A stretch of DNA of 64,000 bases from an uncultured Sanguibacteroides sp. (GCF_900543425.1 NZ_UQRQ01000003.1:133939-197938); one strand, 5' to 3'; positions 27,017 through 36,249 are shown, counted from the stretch's first letter. A program made the numbers and translations. Notes: a model not told the origin generated them from the sequence alone.

Positions 27017-27226
27017 CTTTTAGGAGAAAGAATTAATTTAATGAGTTTAGATATTTATTTGTGTTTGAACGGAAGTAAAGATGGATACGATCAGAAATAA
27101 ATAGCATTGTGATTTTGGAAATAAGAAATAATCTTCTTTTTATTTCAAATGAAATTTACGATTTAACTTGGTAGAATGGTAATAAACAGGTTATTTTGCA
27201 GTACTAATTTAAAAACAATAAATAGT

Positions 27227-27415
27227 ATGGGATTAATCATTTATATTATCGGAGTCGTGGCAACGGTTTATGCCATACTGGATCTTGTAAAGAAGAATAT
27301 TTCGACACCTTGCAAGTTGCTGTTTATCATTGTTCTTTTATTGACCAGTTGGATCGGTTTGATTATCTATTTTTTGTACGCGAAAGATCACGTGGAAGAA
27401 TGGTGCAAACAATGA
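27227..27415 (+). CDS. Small two-helix membrane protein (PLDc_N-like)
   Basis: 62 residues from ATG 27227, with two membrane helices (LIIYIIGVVATVYAILDLV and LLFIIVLLLTSWIGLIIYFLY). The form helix, KKN..TPCKLLF, helix ending in GLIIYFLYAKD matches the phospholipase-D nuclease N-terminal (PLDc_N) type of small membrane protein, which has no enzyme part here. The function is unknown. An upstream in-frame ATG at 27176 adds 17 residues that do not fit the family. A hairpin terminator follows at 27491-27519. Confidence 0.75.
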   Translation: MGLIIYIIGVVATVYAILDLVKKNISTPCKLLFIIVLLLTSWIGLIIYFLYAKDHVEEWCKQ

Positions 27416-27490
27416 GGTGATTCAAAAATATACAAGATACGGTGCATAAATTTGTGGATAGTATCTTGTAAAAAGTAATTTGACAAAAAT

Positions 27491-27523
27491 GGAGACATTT
27501 CATTTACGATTTTGTCTCCGTTT
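27491..27523 (+). terminator. Rho-independent terminator of the small membrane protein gene
   Basis: GGAGACA and TGTCTCC form a 7-bp stem around a 15-base loop, extended weakly by A-T pairs and followed by TTTT. Confidence 0.65.
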
Positions 27524-27565
27524 TATAATCATTGATATACTATTTATAGTATATCAATGATTATA
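27524..27565. terminator. 20-bp perfect palindrome, probable bidirectional terminator
   Basis: The arms 27524-27543 and 27546-27565 pair perfectly over 20 bases around a TT loop. A T-rich run (TTTTTT) follows on the plus strand. It lies right behind the first terminator and at the 3' end of the decayed minus-strand gene. Confidence 0.55.
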
Positions 27566-27840
27566 TTTTTTGATCGGGTTTAAATTCCGGTCGGGCTATC
27601 CGGGGGGCTGTCGTCACGGAAAATTTTCTGTTTCTCAATTCATTAGTTGTTCTTCCTTTCGATATAATTGTAAATAATTTCTTTCCCGTATTTAAGTTAT
27701 AACAGTATTCGAAATCATGCTCCTCAGTTGTAGAATCATTCGTCACGCTACTATCTTTTTCAAAAATTGAAAGGCTTTAATTCCAATTTTTCGGTAACAG
27801 GAAAATCCGTATCTACATTTACATAAGGATAACCGGATTT
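27561..27840 (-). pseudogene. Frameshifted fragment, possibly of a TolB-like/BF3164-type propeller protein
   Basis: Two adjoining minus-strand frames read as one protein if one base is removed from the run at 27762-27766. The first gives PYVNVDTDFPVTEKLELKPFNF. The second continues EKDSSVTNDSTTEEHDFEYC and then YNLNTGKKLFTIISKGRTTNEL. The last stretch resembles the blade motif (..TGK.....G.KGRGPNE..) of 6-bladed beta-propeller lipoproteins of Bacteroidetes. There is no start or signal peptide upstream and the frame stops soon after, so only a fragment remains. The family call is tentative. Confidence 0.35.
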
Positions 27841-27917
27841 TTAACCGTGCTATTGCAACAGGAAAAAGATACCGATTTAAAGCGATAAAAACGGAGTTTT
27901 TATAAGTACAATATAAT

Positions 27918-27945
27918 TTAAAAAATACTTATAAGTATTTTTTAA
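27918..27945. repeat. 28-base perfect AT-rich palindrome
   Basis: TTAAAAAATACTTA and its complement TAAGTATTTTTTAA form a perfect palindrome without a loop, 66 bases upstream of the FnIII start codon. A second TATAAGTA word lies nearby at 27901-27908. It could be an operator or an opening-prone AT element. Confidence 0.5.
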
Positions 27946-28011
27946 TATAAATAAAAATATTAATTTTGAAAATAAGATATTAAAATTATAAACCTCAAAA
28001 TTAACGAAACT

Positions 28012-28407
28012 ATGAAAAAGATTAGAAAAAACACTTTGAAATTATTTTTATTCGTCTGCTTGGGTTTAACCCTTACGACGATAGTGTATGCTAGCACGAG
28101 GATAAATGGTGATGTTCCCAGTCCTCCGGGGAAGCCCGAGATTCTTGATGTATGGGATAATGGATGTACATTAAACTTTCTTCCGTCTTTTTATGATGGA
28201 GGGTCGCCAATACTATACTATGTTATTGAGTATAGATATAAAAATGAGCCCATATGGTATATCTCGGGAAGAACTACGAAGACTATTTGGACAACTCATA
28301 TGGAGAGTGGAAGGTTGGCACAATTTTTTGTTAGAGCTGTAAATGAATTTGGAGCAAGCGAGCCGTCAGAAGCTTCTGAATTTGTACTATTTAAAAATCC
28401 ATACTAA
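28012..28407 (+). CDS. Secreted single fibronectin type III domain protein
   Basis: 131 residues. A signal peptide (MKKIRKNTLKLFLFVCLGLT, cleaved near VYA-STR) has no lipobox, so the protein should be released into the periplasm or exported. The mature part is one FnIII domain. PSPPGKPEILDVWDNGCTL opens it, SPILYYVIEYRY gives the conserved tyrosines, and FFVRAVNEFGASEPSE closes it. FnIII domains normally link or bind other proteins or glycans, and a free one-domain protein is unusual. It is flanked by long AT-rich spacers and shares no operon. The -7-like TAATTTTG at 27962-27969 may be its promoter. Confidence 0.8.
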   Translation: MKKIRKNTLKLFLFVCLGLTLTTIVYASTRINGDVPSPPGKPEILDVWDNGCTLNFLPSFYDGGSPILYYVIEYRYKNEPIWYISGRTTKTIWTTHMESGRLAQFFVRAVNEFGASEPSEASEFVLFKNPY

Positions 28408-28565
28408 TATTGATGAAATATCAATGTAGAGTTACTCGGGATTTTTTCTTTCAAAAAGAAACCAGATCGGAAAAACATGCTTTTTGCAATTGTTTTTTAA
28501 TAGAACAAGATCGTGTTTTGGGTTTGGATAGGCGTTAAGTTGTATATCAGCATTTTCTTAAAGCA
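28408..28565. other. AT-rich spacer after the FnIII gene
   Basis: No gene or convincing RNA was seen; it ends in the mutB terminator. Confidence 0.5.
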
Positions 28566-28602
28566 AAAAAGAACTGTCTAATAAATTTAGACAGTTCTTT
28601 TT
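28566..28602 (-). terminator. Terminator of the mutA-mutB operon
   Basis: AAAAAGAACTGTCTAA and TTAGACAGTTCTTTTT make a 16-bp perfect stem with a 5-base loop. It has T-runs on both strands and starts 22 bases after the mutB stop. It probably works in both directions, also closing the FnIII transcript. Confidence 0.8.
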
Positions 28603-28623
28603 ATTTTATAGAGCATTCGAAAA

Positions 28624-30780
28624 TTATTTCTTAGCTAAGTCGATCAGGATTTCGAGAACCTGAATAGCGCTCTTGGATACTTTGGTTCCGGGGCCGAATA
28701 CGGCGATAGCACCGGCATCGAACAGGAATTGATAGTCTTGGTGGGGAATAACTCCTCCTACATAAACGAGGATATCTTCGCGACCTAATTTTTTCAATTC
28801 GTTGATAACGGCGGGTACCAATGTTTTATGTCCGGCAGCCAAAGAGGATACTCCGACTACATGTACGTCATTTTCCACGGCTTGTTTGGCGGTCTCTTCG
28901 GGAGTTTGGAACAGAGGTCCCATGTCCACGTCGAAACCGAGGTCTGCATAACCTGTTGCCACGACTTTTGCACCGCGGTCATGTCCGTCCTGACCCATTT
29001 TGGCAATCATGATACGAGGACGACGTCCGGTCATTTCAGCAAATTTATCTGCTAATTCTTTTGCTTTCCGGAAGTCTTCGTCTTCTTTTGCTACGCTTGA
29101 ATAAACTCCGCTCACGGTTCTGATAACTGCTTTATAACGTCCTACAACTTTTTCACATGCAAATGATATTTCGCCCAAGGAAGCTCTTTTCTTGGCAGCG
29201 TCTACGGCTAATTCCAGCAAATTGCCTTCTCCGGTTTCCGCACATTTGGTGATGGCTTCCAAAGCGGCATCCACTTCAGCCTGATTACGATTTGCCTTTA
29301 ATTCGTGCAAACGACGGATTTGGGCTTCCCGTACGGCGGTGTTATCCACTTCGAGAATATCGATGGGGTCTTCTTTCTCCAGACGGTATTTGTTTGTTCC
29401 GACGATGGTCTGGACTCCGCTATCGATACGGGCTTGTGTACGGGCTGCCGCTTCTTCGATTCGAAGTTTAGGAATTCCGGATTCGATAGCTTTGGCCATA
29501 CCGCCCAGTTTTTCAATTTCTTCTATATGAGTCCATGCTTTGTCTACCAATTCTTGGGTCAGGCTTTCCACGTAGTAAGAACCTCCCCATGGGTCGATAG
29601 ATTTGCAAATGGTTGTTTCATCCTGAATGTAGATCTGGGTATTACGGGCGATACGTGCGGAGAAGTCCGTCGGAAGAGCGATAGCTTCATCCAGCGCATT
29701 GGTATGCAAACTCTGGGTGTGTCCAAGAGCGGCTCCCATGGCTTCGATACAGGTACGTCCCACGTTGTTGAACGGGTCTTGTTCGGTCAAAGACCAACCG
29801 GAAGTTTGGCTGTGTGTACGTAATGCCAGAGATTTCGGGTTCTTTGGGTTGAATTGTTTTACAATCTTTGCCCACAATAGACGACCGGCTCTCATCTTGG
29901 CGATCTCCATAAAGTGGTTCATTCCGATAGCCCAGAAGAATGATAAACGCGGGGCGAAGGCATCGATATCCATTCCGGCATTCACTCCTGCGCGCAAATA
30001 TTCCAAACCGTCAGCCAGCGTATAAGCCAACTCGATATCGGCGGTGGCACCTGCTTCCTGCATGTGGTACCCGGAGATAGAGATGGAGTTGAATTTCGGC
30101 ATATTTTTGGAAGTATATTCGAAGATATCGGCGATAATCTTCATGGAGAATTTAGGCGGATAAATATAAGTATTACGTACCATAAATTCTTTCAGGATAT
30201 CATTCTGGATGGTTCCCGACAATTGATCCAAGGTAGCTCCTTGCTCTAATCCGGCAACGATATAGAAGGCCAAGATCGGAAGAACCGCACCGTTCATCGT
30301 CATGGAAACGGACATTTTATCCAATGGAATTTGATCGAACAGGATTTTCATATCCAAAATAGAGTCCACGGCAACACCGGCTTTACCTACGTCACCGATT
30401 ACACGCGGGTGATCGGAGTCGTATCCGCGGTGAGTGGCCAGGTCGAACGCCACAGACAAACCTTTTTGTCCGGCGGCTAAGTTACGACGATAGAAAGCAT
30501 TTGACTCTTCTGCCGTGGAGAATCCGGCGTATTGACGGATAGTCCAGGGACGCATCGGGTACATTCCGGAATAGGGTCCACGGAGGTAGGGAGGGATACC
30601 GGCTACATAGTCCAGGTGCTCCATGCCTTTTAAATCTTCTTCACTATACACGGGTTTTACCGGTATAAGTTCAGGGGTCATCCAAGATTTTTCAATGTGA
30701 TTTGCTTTCTCCCACTCGGAAGCGGTCGTAGCAGGTTTTTGTGATGACTTGATATTTATATCTTTAAAATTCGGTTTCAT
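28624..30780 (-). CDS. mutB: Methylmalonyl-CoA mutase, large (catalytic) subunit
   Basis: 718 residues. It interconverts succinyl-CoA and methylmalonyl-CoA with adenosylcobalamin, the key rearrangement of the succinate-to-propionate fermentation route. The TIM-barrel half has [29 protein letters not shown] and the substrate site [19 protein letters not shown]. The C-terminal cobalamin domain has the lower-ligand motif [11 protein letters not shown] and the conserved GGVIPHQDY. It lies 63 bases after mutA on the same strand. The chaperone meaB and the epimerase are not in the window. Confidence 0.97.
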   Translation of the reverse strand: MKPNFKDINIKSSQKPATTASEWEKANHIEKSWMTPELIPVKPVYSEEDLKGMEHLDYVAGIPPYLRGPYSGMYPMRPWTIRQYAGFSTAEESNAFYRRNLAAGQKGLSVAFDLATHRGYDSDHPRVIGDVGKAGVAVDSILDMKILFDQIPLDKMSVSMTMNGAVLPILAFYIVAGLEQGATLDQLSGTIQNDILKEFMVRNTYIYPPKFSMKIIADIFEYTSKNMPKFNSISISGYHMQEAGATADIELAYTLADGLEYLRAGVNAGMDIDAFAPRLSFFWAIGMNHFMEIAKMRAGRLLWAKIVKQFNPKNPKSLALRTHSQTSGWSLTEQDPFNNVGRTCIEAMGAALGHTQSLHTNALDEAIALPTDFSARIARNTQIYIQDETTICKSIDPWGGSYYVESLTQELVDKAWTHIEEIEKLGGMAKAIESGIPKLRIEEAAARTQARIDSGVQTIVGTNKYRLEKEDPIDILEVDNTAVREAQIRRLHELKANRNQAEVDAALEAITKCAETGEGNLLELAVDAAKKRASLGEISFACEKVVGRYKAVIRTVSGVYSSVAKEDEDFRKAKELADKFAEMTGRRPRIMIAKMGQDGHDRGAKVVATGYADLGFDVDMGPLFQTPEETAKQAVENDVHVVGVSSLAAGHKTLVPAVINELKKLGREDILVYVGGVIPHQDYQFLFDAGAIAVFGPGTKVSKSAIQVLEILIDLAKK

Positions 30781-30800
30781 CTTTGTAATTTGTAATTTAT

Positions 30801-30840
30801 GATTAAGGAACTGTTACCTTAATCTGAAATCTAAAATCGT
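30801..30840 (+). repeat. Intergenic hairpin plus repeat word between mutA and mutB
   Basis: GATTAAGG (30801-30808) and CCTTAATC (30817-30824) form an 8-bp hairpin. It is followed by the word ATCTAAAATCGTCAA, which also occurs several times at 63220-63840. It looks like a member of a dispersed intergenic repeat family. Confidence 0.45.
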
Positions 30841-30843
30841 CAA

Positions 30844-32721
30844 CTATTTAATTCCCAATTTTTGTTGGTAGCCCTTCAGGTCTTCCAATACGTTACATTT
30901 TACATGAACGTAATCGGTGATGCCGATTGCTTCCAATTCCGGTCTGGATTCCGGATTTCCGGCAACAACGATAATGGCTTTGTCTTTTAACGCGGCATAA
31001 ACCTCCGGGGCAATCGTCGCGTATTCGTCGTCCGAACTACAGATTACCACGATGTCGGCTTTGTTCTCCAAACAAGCTTTTGCACCTTCTTCCACGGTTT
31101 TGAATCCGTTATTATCCATTACCTGGAATCCGGCACAAGCAAAGAAGTTACATGCGAATTGGGCTCTTGCTTTACGCATGGCCAGATTACCCATGGGGAA
31201 CATGTAAACGACCGGGCGATGTCCGTTCTCCTTGGCAAACATATCGGTTCTTAAACGCATCGCCTCAAAAGCTTGGGTTCCGCGGTAAGGTTTCAATGTT
31301 TCCACAACAGCGTCAGGAGCCGTAAAGTCTTCCGGTTCTAAGATGCAAGAACAAAGAGCCTTGTCGATCTTTTCGTTGAAATTCGGGAATTGGTTTGTTC
31401 CTAAGAAGTTTTCTTTGCGGTTTGCAATATCCTGATCTCTCTTTTGGGCGGTAGCCTTTATTGCAGCCTGAACGAATCCTGATTCCAACGCTTTCTGCAT
31501 GCCACCTTGTTCCTGAACTTCGAGGAATAATTTCCAGGCAGCCTCGGCAATGAACTGGGTCAGTTCTTCGATATAATAAGATCCTCCGGCTACGTCTGCG
31601 ATCTTGCCGAAATGAGACTCTTCTTTTAACAGCAATTGTTGGTTACGTGCTACCCGTTCTCCTAATTCGGAGGGTTGACATTCGTAGATATAGTCGTACG
31701 GATGTACGGTGAAAGAATCGACACCGCCTAAAATAGCAGACATAGCTTCCGTTTGGGTACGAAGCATGTTCACATTCGGGTCATAAACCGTTTTGTTCCA
31801 TTCTGACGTTTCAGCATGTATATTCATTTTACAAATGGAATCGCAACACGGGTTATAAGCTTTTACAATTTTGGCCCACAAGAAACGGGCGGCTCTTAAT
31901 TTGGCTATTTCCATGAAATATTTGGAGCCGGTAGCAAAATGGAATCGCATTCTGGGGGCGATATCTTTGATGTCCATACCGGCATCTGTCAGCTTATCCA
32001 AGTATTCGACTCCGGCAGCCAGACTAAATCCTAATTCCTGTACAATGGAAGCTCCGGAATTATTGAAAACAAATCCTCCGACTTCTATGCTTTTGAAATT
32101 TTTCATCTGGGCAGTTCCCTCCGTGGTTGTTTTTACCACATTGAAAGGATGCGGATCACAGAATTTACCTTCCAGAGCCAATTTTGTGATCGGGTCTATA
32201 TTGATGCCTCCGCGAATGGATTCCGGGGCAATTCCTTTTTCCGAAACCACTTCTTTAAACATATTGAGGATGGCAACCTTATTGCAACATAAAACGAAGT
32301 TGATTTCGATACAATCGAGGCAAATATCTTTTAAAAGAGCCTTCATATCGGCTTTCGTGAAATTCTTGCAATCAGAAATAACGAAACCTAAGGAATCAAC
32401 ACCTCTATTTAAGACATCCAACGCTTTTTTATTCGCTTCTGCGACATTCTCTACCTTAATGTCTTGACGAATAAACCAGTTGTTGTCTTTTTTATTACCT
32501 CTCACGTAAGGAAATTCTCCGGGGAAGCAATCCAAGTACTTGAGGTCCTTCATATTTTCCAAACGATACATCGGTTGGACATTGAAGCCCTCGTTTGTTC
32601 TCCAAACCAGCTTTTTATTGAAATCAGCCCCTTTTAGGTCTGCAGTTACTTTGTCCATCCACTCCTGAGTCGTGTTTGGTGCAAATTCACTGAAAAGCTT
32701 TGTGTGTACATTCTCTGCCAT
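30844..32721 (-). CDS. mutA: Methylmalonyl-CoA mutase, small subunit
   Basis: 625 residues, homologous to the large subunit along its length but lacking the DxHxxG cobalamin ligand: the corresponding C-terminal part reads VVYMFPMGNLAMRKARAQF. The barrel part retains family stretches such as NIHAETSEWNKTVYDPNVNMLRTQTEAM. It forms the non-catalytic half of the heterodimer. It comes first in the operon; a -7-like TAATTTTG lies at 32774-32781 on the minus strand. Confidence 0.96.
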   Translation of the reverse strand: MAENVHTKLFSEFAPNTTQEWMDKVTADLKGADFNKKLVWRTNEGFNVQPMYRLENMKDLKYLDCFPGEFPYVRGNKKDNNWFIRQDIKVENVAEANKKALDVLNRGVDSLGFVISDCKNFTKADMKALLKDICLDCIEINFVLCCNKVAILNMFKEVVSEKGIAPESIRGGINIDPITKLALEGKFCDPHPFNVVKTTTEGTAQMKNFKSIEVGGFVFNNSGASIVQELGFSLAAGVEYLDKLTDAGMDIKDIAPRMRFHFATGSKYFMEIAKLRAARFLWAKIVKAYNPCCDSICKMNIHAETSEWNKTVYDPNVNMLRTQTEAMSAILGGVDSFTVHPYDYIYECQPSELGERVARNQQLLLKEESHFGKIADVAGGSYYIEELTQFIAEAAWKLFLEVQEQGGMQKALESGFVQAAIKATAQKRDQDIANRKENFLGTNQFPNFNEKIDKALCSCILEPEDFTAPDAVVETLKPYRGTQAFEAMRLRTDMFAKENGHRPVVYMFPMGNLAMRKARAQFACNFFACAGFQVMDNNGFKTVEEGAKACLENKADIVVICSSDDEYATIAPEVYAALKDKAIIVVAGNPESRPELEAIGITDYVHVKCNVLEDLKGYQQKLGIK

Positions 32722-32773
32722 AATAAGTTTTTATGTAATTGTTCTGTAACTGTTTGTTATTAAAAACGGAAAG

Positions 32774-32781
32774 CAAAATTA
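32774..32781 (-). promoter_or_regulatory. Putative -7 element of mutA-mutB
   Basis: TAATTTTG on the minus strand, 53 bases before the start codon, matches TAnnTTTG. The -33 region is only A-rich. Confidence 0.35.
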
Positions 32782-32962
32782 ACCCTTTTCGACAATTTAA
32801 AAAAGAAAATCTTCTTTATTTTCGGCTGTTCGGCATAATATCATGGTTTTTTAATAGTTCGTTGAAATTATTTGATGTTTTGAAACATGAAAAATAGAGA
32901 TGCCTTTTTATAAGAGCGAATTATTTTGTAATTTGCAACGTTAAATTAAAAGCAAAAGACAC

Positions 32963-33859
32963 ATGAAAAAGATTAGAGCAGCCATTGTCGGCTATGGGAA
33001 TATTGGACACTATGTACTTGATGCACTTCTGGTCGCACCTGATTTTGAAGTAGCTGGAATAGTACGCCGGGACGCCACGAAGATACCCGAGGAATTGAAA
33101 AATTACCCGGTTGTTTCGAATATAGCTCAACTGAAAGAGGTGGATGTCGCTATCCTGTGTACGCCGACCCGAAGTGTGGAAACTTATGCTTCTGAAATTT
33201 TAAAGATGGGAATAAATACCGTCGATAGCTTCGATATTCACACGGAGATATCCGGATTGCATGAACGTTTGGGAGAGATGGCTAAAAAATACAATAAAGT
33301 TTCCATTATTTCTGCCGGTTGGGATCCGGGGAGTGATTCTATGGTCCGTGCCCTGTTGGAAGCCTGTGCCCCGAAGGGAATTACTTACACGAATTTCGGA
33401 CCCGGAATGAGTATGGGACATACGGTAGCCGTGAAAGCTATCGAAGGGGTGAAGGCCGCTCTGTCTATGACCATTCCCGTGGGGACAGGAATTCATCGCC
33501 GGATGGTCTATATCGAATTAAAGGATGGATATGATTTCAAGCAAGTGGCAGAAGCTATTAAAACGGATCCTTATTTCGTGCATGACGAAACTCACGTGAT
33601 GCAAGTGGAAAGCGTAGATGCTCTGAAAGATATGGGACATGGGGTAAACCTGATCCGAAAGGGTGTTTCCGGGAAAACGCAGAATCAATTGTTTGAGTTC
33701 GACATGAAAATTAATAACCCTGCCTTGACGGGACAGATATTGGTAGCGACGGCCAGGGCTTCCATGATACAGCGTCCGGGATGCTATACTTTGATCGAGA
33801 TCCCGGTTATCGATTTGTTGTACGGAGACCGGAAAGAGCTGATAAAGCATTTGGTATAA
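32963..33859 (+). CDS. ddh: meso-Diaminopimelate D-dehydrogenase
   Basis: 298 residues. It makes meso-diaminopimelate in a single NADPH-dependent step from tetrahydrodipicolinate, for lysine and peptidoglycan. The N-terminal Rossmann motif is AAIVGYGNIGHYV. Conserved substrate-site parts are AGWDPGSDSMVR, GPGMSMGHTVAVKAIEGVK and HDETHVMQVES. It is monocistronic, with a strong terminator directly after it. Confidence 0.96.
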   Translation: MKKIRAAIVGYGNIGHYVLDALLVAPDFEVAGIVRRDATKIPEELKNYPVVSNIAQLKEVDVAILCTPTRSVETYASEILKMGINTVDSFDIHTEISGLHERLGEMAKKYNKVSIISAGWDPGSDSMVRALLEACAPKGITYTNFGPGMSMGHTVAVKAIEGVKAALSMTIPVGTGIHRRMVYIELKDGYDFKQVAEAIKTDPYFVHDETHVMQVESVDALKDMGHGVNLIRKGVSGKTQNQLFEFDMKINNPALTGQILVATARASMIQRPGCYTLIEIPVIDLLYGDRKELIKHLV

Positions 33860-33872
33860 AAATATGTTCATA

Positions 33873-33904
33873 AAAGGCCGAACGATTCCACTCGTTCGGC
33901 CTTT
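33873..33904. terminator. Bidirectional terminator between ddh and the fimbrillin gene
   Basis: AAAGGCCGAACGA and TCGTTCGGCCTTT form a perfect 13-bp stem with a 6-base loop, flanked by A and T runs. The two genes converge on it. Confidence 0.85.
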
Positions 33905-33926
33905 CTTAGGGGGAATAAAAACTCAA

Positions 33927-34841
33927 TTAAATGCTTCCTGTTCCATTGTTTCCTGCTGACCAATCTGTAGCGCTGGCTGTAACTTGAATCCCAGTAGCCG
34001 TTATGGTAAATGTCAGCGTGTGTTTTTTATTGGCCGTAAATATCAGTTCGTTTTCTCCGTCTTTCGGCGTTACGGTTTTATCTATGTTGTTTAAGGTCAA
34101 GGTAAATTCCGGTGCAGAACCGGGCCATACCAGGTAATCGGTAACAAACTCATCTCCTGCTTCACTTAGGTCGGCTGCGGTAATACTTATGGGAAATTCT
34201 ACTTCGGATGCATCCGCTGTAAGGTCTCCGGTGGCAATATCCATTTGCGATGTAGCATGATACTTGGCTATCTTAATGGCAGATAAATTTACTGTCCCCG
34301 CATCAGCTTCTTTTTTTACGATGATGGTGATTGCCGAGAGGGCGTGATTGAACTCAAAATTTACCGTGGGTGTTGCTTTTTTGGCCTCTTTTACCGGAGA
34401 TGCCCACATGTAATCTATTTGATCTGCCAGTTTAATATTAACTTTGGGGGTCGTAGAGGCAGTTGCAGCAATAAGATCCGCTCCGGTAACCTGGGGATAA
34501 TAAGCGTAAAAATCAAGGGTACCTACAGGCCAAAAAGCCTCATGGTCCGCTTCGAAGTCGAATTTTGTTCCGTTCGTACTTACGGCGATTTTTGCGTTAT
34601 TCAAATTTTCGTGCGTGGTTTTAGAAAAGTCGGTAGTTCCGCCATCCCAAGCGTATACCCCCATGTTGCCATCGGGCAAGGTCGTTCCCGTTACCAAAGC
34701 CTTGGCTTGGACATCCATTACTCCGGCATTGAATTGAACCTTTACAGGCGTATCGGGAATGATATCCTCTTCCGTACTTTCTTTAGAACAACTTGTCATA
34801 GCTGCTACGGCAAGCATTGCGACCATTAATCTTTTCATCAT
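33927..34841 (-). CDS. Fimbrillin-family lipoprotein (Mfa-like)
   Basis: 304 residues. The lipobox AMTSC (Cys18) is followed by a two-domain beta-rich protein. The fimbrillin-like pattern is visible: KALVTGTTLPDGNMGVYAW, HEAFWPVGTLDFYAYYPQ, then NFEFNHALSAITIIVKK and a final HTLTFTITATGIQVTASATDW strand. Such proteins form the stalk or tip subunits of Bacteroidales type V pili after proteolytic removal of the N-terminal strand. A single gene without anchor or tip partners suggests a tip adhesin or an orphan subunit. It follows the AraC-type regulator gene by 154 bases on the same strand. Confidence 0.82.
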   Translation of the reverse strand: MMKRLMVAMLAVAAMTSCSKESTEEDIIPDTPVKVQFNAGVMDVQAKALVTGTTLPDGNMGVYAWDGGTTDFSKTTHENLNNAKIAVSTNGTKFDFEADHEAFWPVGTLDFYAYYPQVTGADLIAATASTTPKVNIKLADQIDYMWASPVKEAKKATPTVNFEFNHALSAITIIVKKEADAGTVNLSAIKIAKYHATSQMDIATGDLTADASEVEFPISITAADLSEAGDEFVTDYLVWPGSAPEFTLTLNNIDKTVTPKDGENELIFTANKKHTLTFTITATGIQVTASATDWSAGNNGTGSI

Positions 34842-34995
34842 TTTTCCTATTTTGGTTTATACATTTTTGTTTTAGAAAACGAAACAAAGAAAAGCTGATG
34901 AGTCGATAAGTCGTGACAAAAAGATACAAATCGTTCTATTTTATATCTTTTCAAAAGAGCTTTTTACCTTTTCGGCAATTTTTACTTTTTCGTAA

Positions 34996-36249
34996 TTACG
35001 AACGCCGGTTTGTCGTGTATAACTGTTTCCATTGTTTGGGGGTAATTCCCTGGTTTATTTTGAAAGCCGTGATAAAAGAAGAAATGGAATTGAAGCCGAC
35101 TAATGAAGCTACTTCCTGGACGGGCATTTCCGGATGTTCCAGAAAAAGAATGGTGGCTTCCTGAATCCGGTATTTGTTGACAAACTGATAAAAACTTAGA
35201 CCGAATTCATTGTTGATGATATTGGAGATATATGTACGATTGGTATTCATCATATCCGCCACTTCGTGTATTGTAAGCGTACTTCGTGTAAAGACCTTTT
35301 TTTGTTCGAAAAGGCGGGTAAGTTCGTCTCGTAATTTATCTTTTTTGGTCCCCAGTATTTTCAAATAGTGTTCAGGCTGGGGAGGGAATATCGGGGAGAT
35401 GGTTTCATCTTGTGACGAGTTGGGGCAGGGAGTTTCTACTGCTGTCTTTTGTTGGGAAGTCACGACCTGTGGTTGAGGATTCGTGTAAAAAGTGCTATAG
35501 CAAATGTAAGGTTCGTTTAGGGCATGGATAAACAGGTAGAAAACAAAAAAGAGGGAACAGATATTGTGTAGGTGATCTGTCCACGGCTCCGTGTTTATCA
35601 TGGAGAGAAGCGCAATGGCTCCATATAAAATAGATAAGAGTATGGCATGGCTTACCCATTCGAGATTGATTCCATCCACAAAGGAAAAACTCTCTTCTAT
35701 TTGTTGCAGGTATCTCTTTTTTAATTTTAAAATGTAAATACAATAAAACAAGATGAATAATCCCTGTAAAAATAGGCAGAAATAACGGAATAGGTGTGAC
35801 AGACTCCAGATCGATTCAATGCTGTCAGAAGGGTTTACGGAAACATCTTCTTCGTTTGGAAGAATTAACGTGCCGATGATGAAAATAATAATTGCCGGGA
35901 GCAAATAGAAAAGGATGGATTTGCTGTTTAATCTTTCCGGTGTCGTTAGTTTTTTAAAATATAAAAAATAGAGGGGAATCAGTAATAAATGGGTAGCGAT
36001 ATCGAAGGCCGGAAGTACTTCCTTGCCTGTTTTTAGCAAATAGATATTTTGTAACATATTGGGGATAAACAGTAAGCCGGTTAATGTGAAGATGATTCCT
36101 AATACATAACGCGGATGGATTCCTGTTTTGGTATTTGTCCTTTGTCCTTTGATAAGCAACAATGTCAAACCGCAAAACAGAGGTACAATAAACGAAAGGA
36201 CATACGAAAAGTATATCCAGAATACGGAAGAAAGCAATTCACTAATCAT
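34996..36249 (-). CDS. Membrane-anchored AraC-family transcriptional regulator
   Basis: 417 residues. The N-terminal ~240 residues hold about seven membrane helices (for example FVVPLFCGLTLLLI-like, LLPAIIIFIIGTLIL, FLQGLFILFYCIYIL). A linker with basic and proline-rich parts leads to a C-terminal AraC DNA-binding domain with both helix-turn-helix units (TIHEVADMMNTNRTYISNIIN and VQEVASLVGFNSISSFITAFK). The 7-helix sensor fused to AraC occurs in Bacteroidetes, but its signals are little known. Being next to a fimbrillin gene, it may control that gene. Confidence 0.85.
   Translation of the reverse strand: MISELLSSVFWIYFSYVLSFIVPLFCGLTLLLIKGQRTNTKTGIHPRYVLGIIFTLTGLLFIPNMLQNIYLLKTGKEVLPAFDIATHLLLIPLYFLYFKKLTTPERLNSKSILFYLLPAIIIFIIGTLILPNEEDVSVNPSDSIESIWSLSHLFRYFCLFLQGLFILFYCIYILKLKKRYLQQIEESFSFVDGINLEWVSHAILLSILYGAIALLSMINTEPWTDHLHNICSLFFVFYLFIHALNEPYICYSTFYTNPQPQVVTSQQKTAVETPCPNSSQDETISPIFPPQPEHYLKILGTKKDKLRDELTRLFEQKKVFTRSTLTIHEVADMMNTNRTYISNIINNEFGLSFYQFVNKYRIQEATILFLEHPEMPVQEVASLVGFNSISSFITAFKINQGITPKQWKQLYTTNRRS

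Larger units (their letters stand above)
27416..28011. other. Intergenic region rich in palindromes, with a decayed gene
   Basis: Nearly 600 bases without an intact gene. It contains the terminator at 27491-27519, a 20-bp perfect palindrome (27524-27565), a frameshifted gene remnant (27561-27840) and a 28-base AT palindrome (27918-27945). It ends in the very AT-rich leader of the FnIII gene. Confidence 0.7.
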
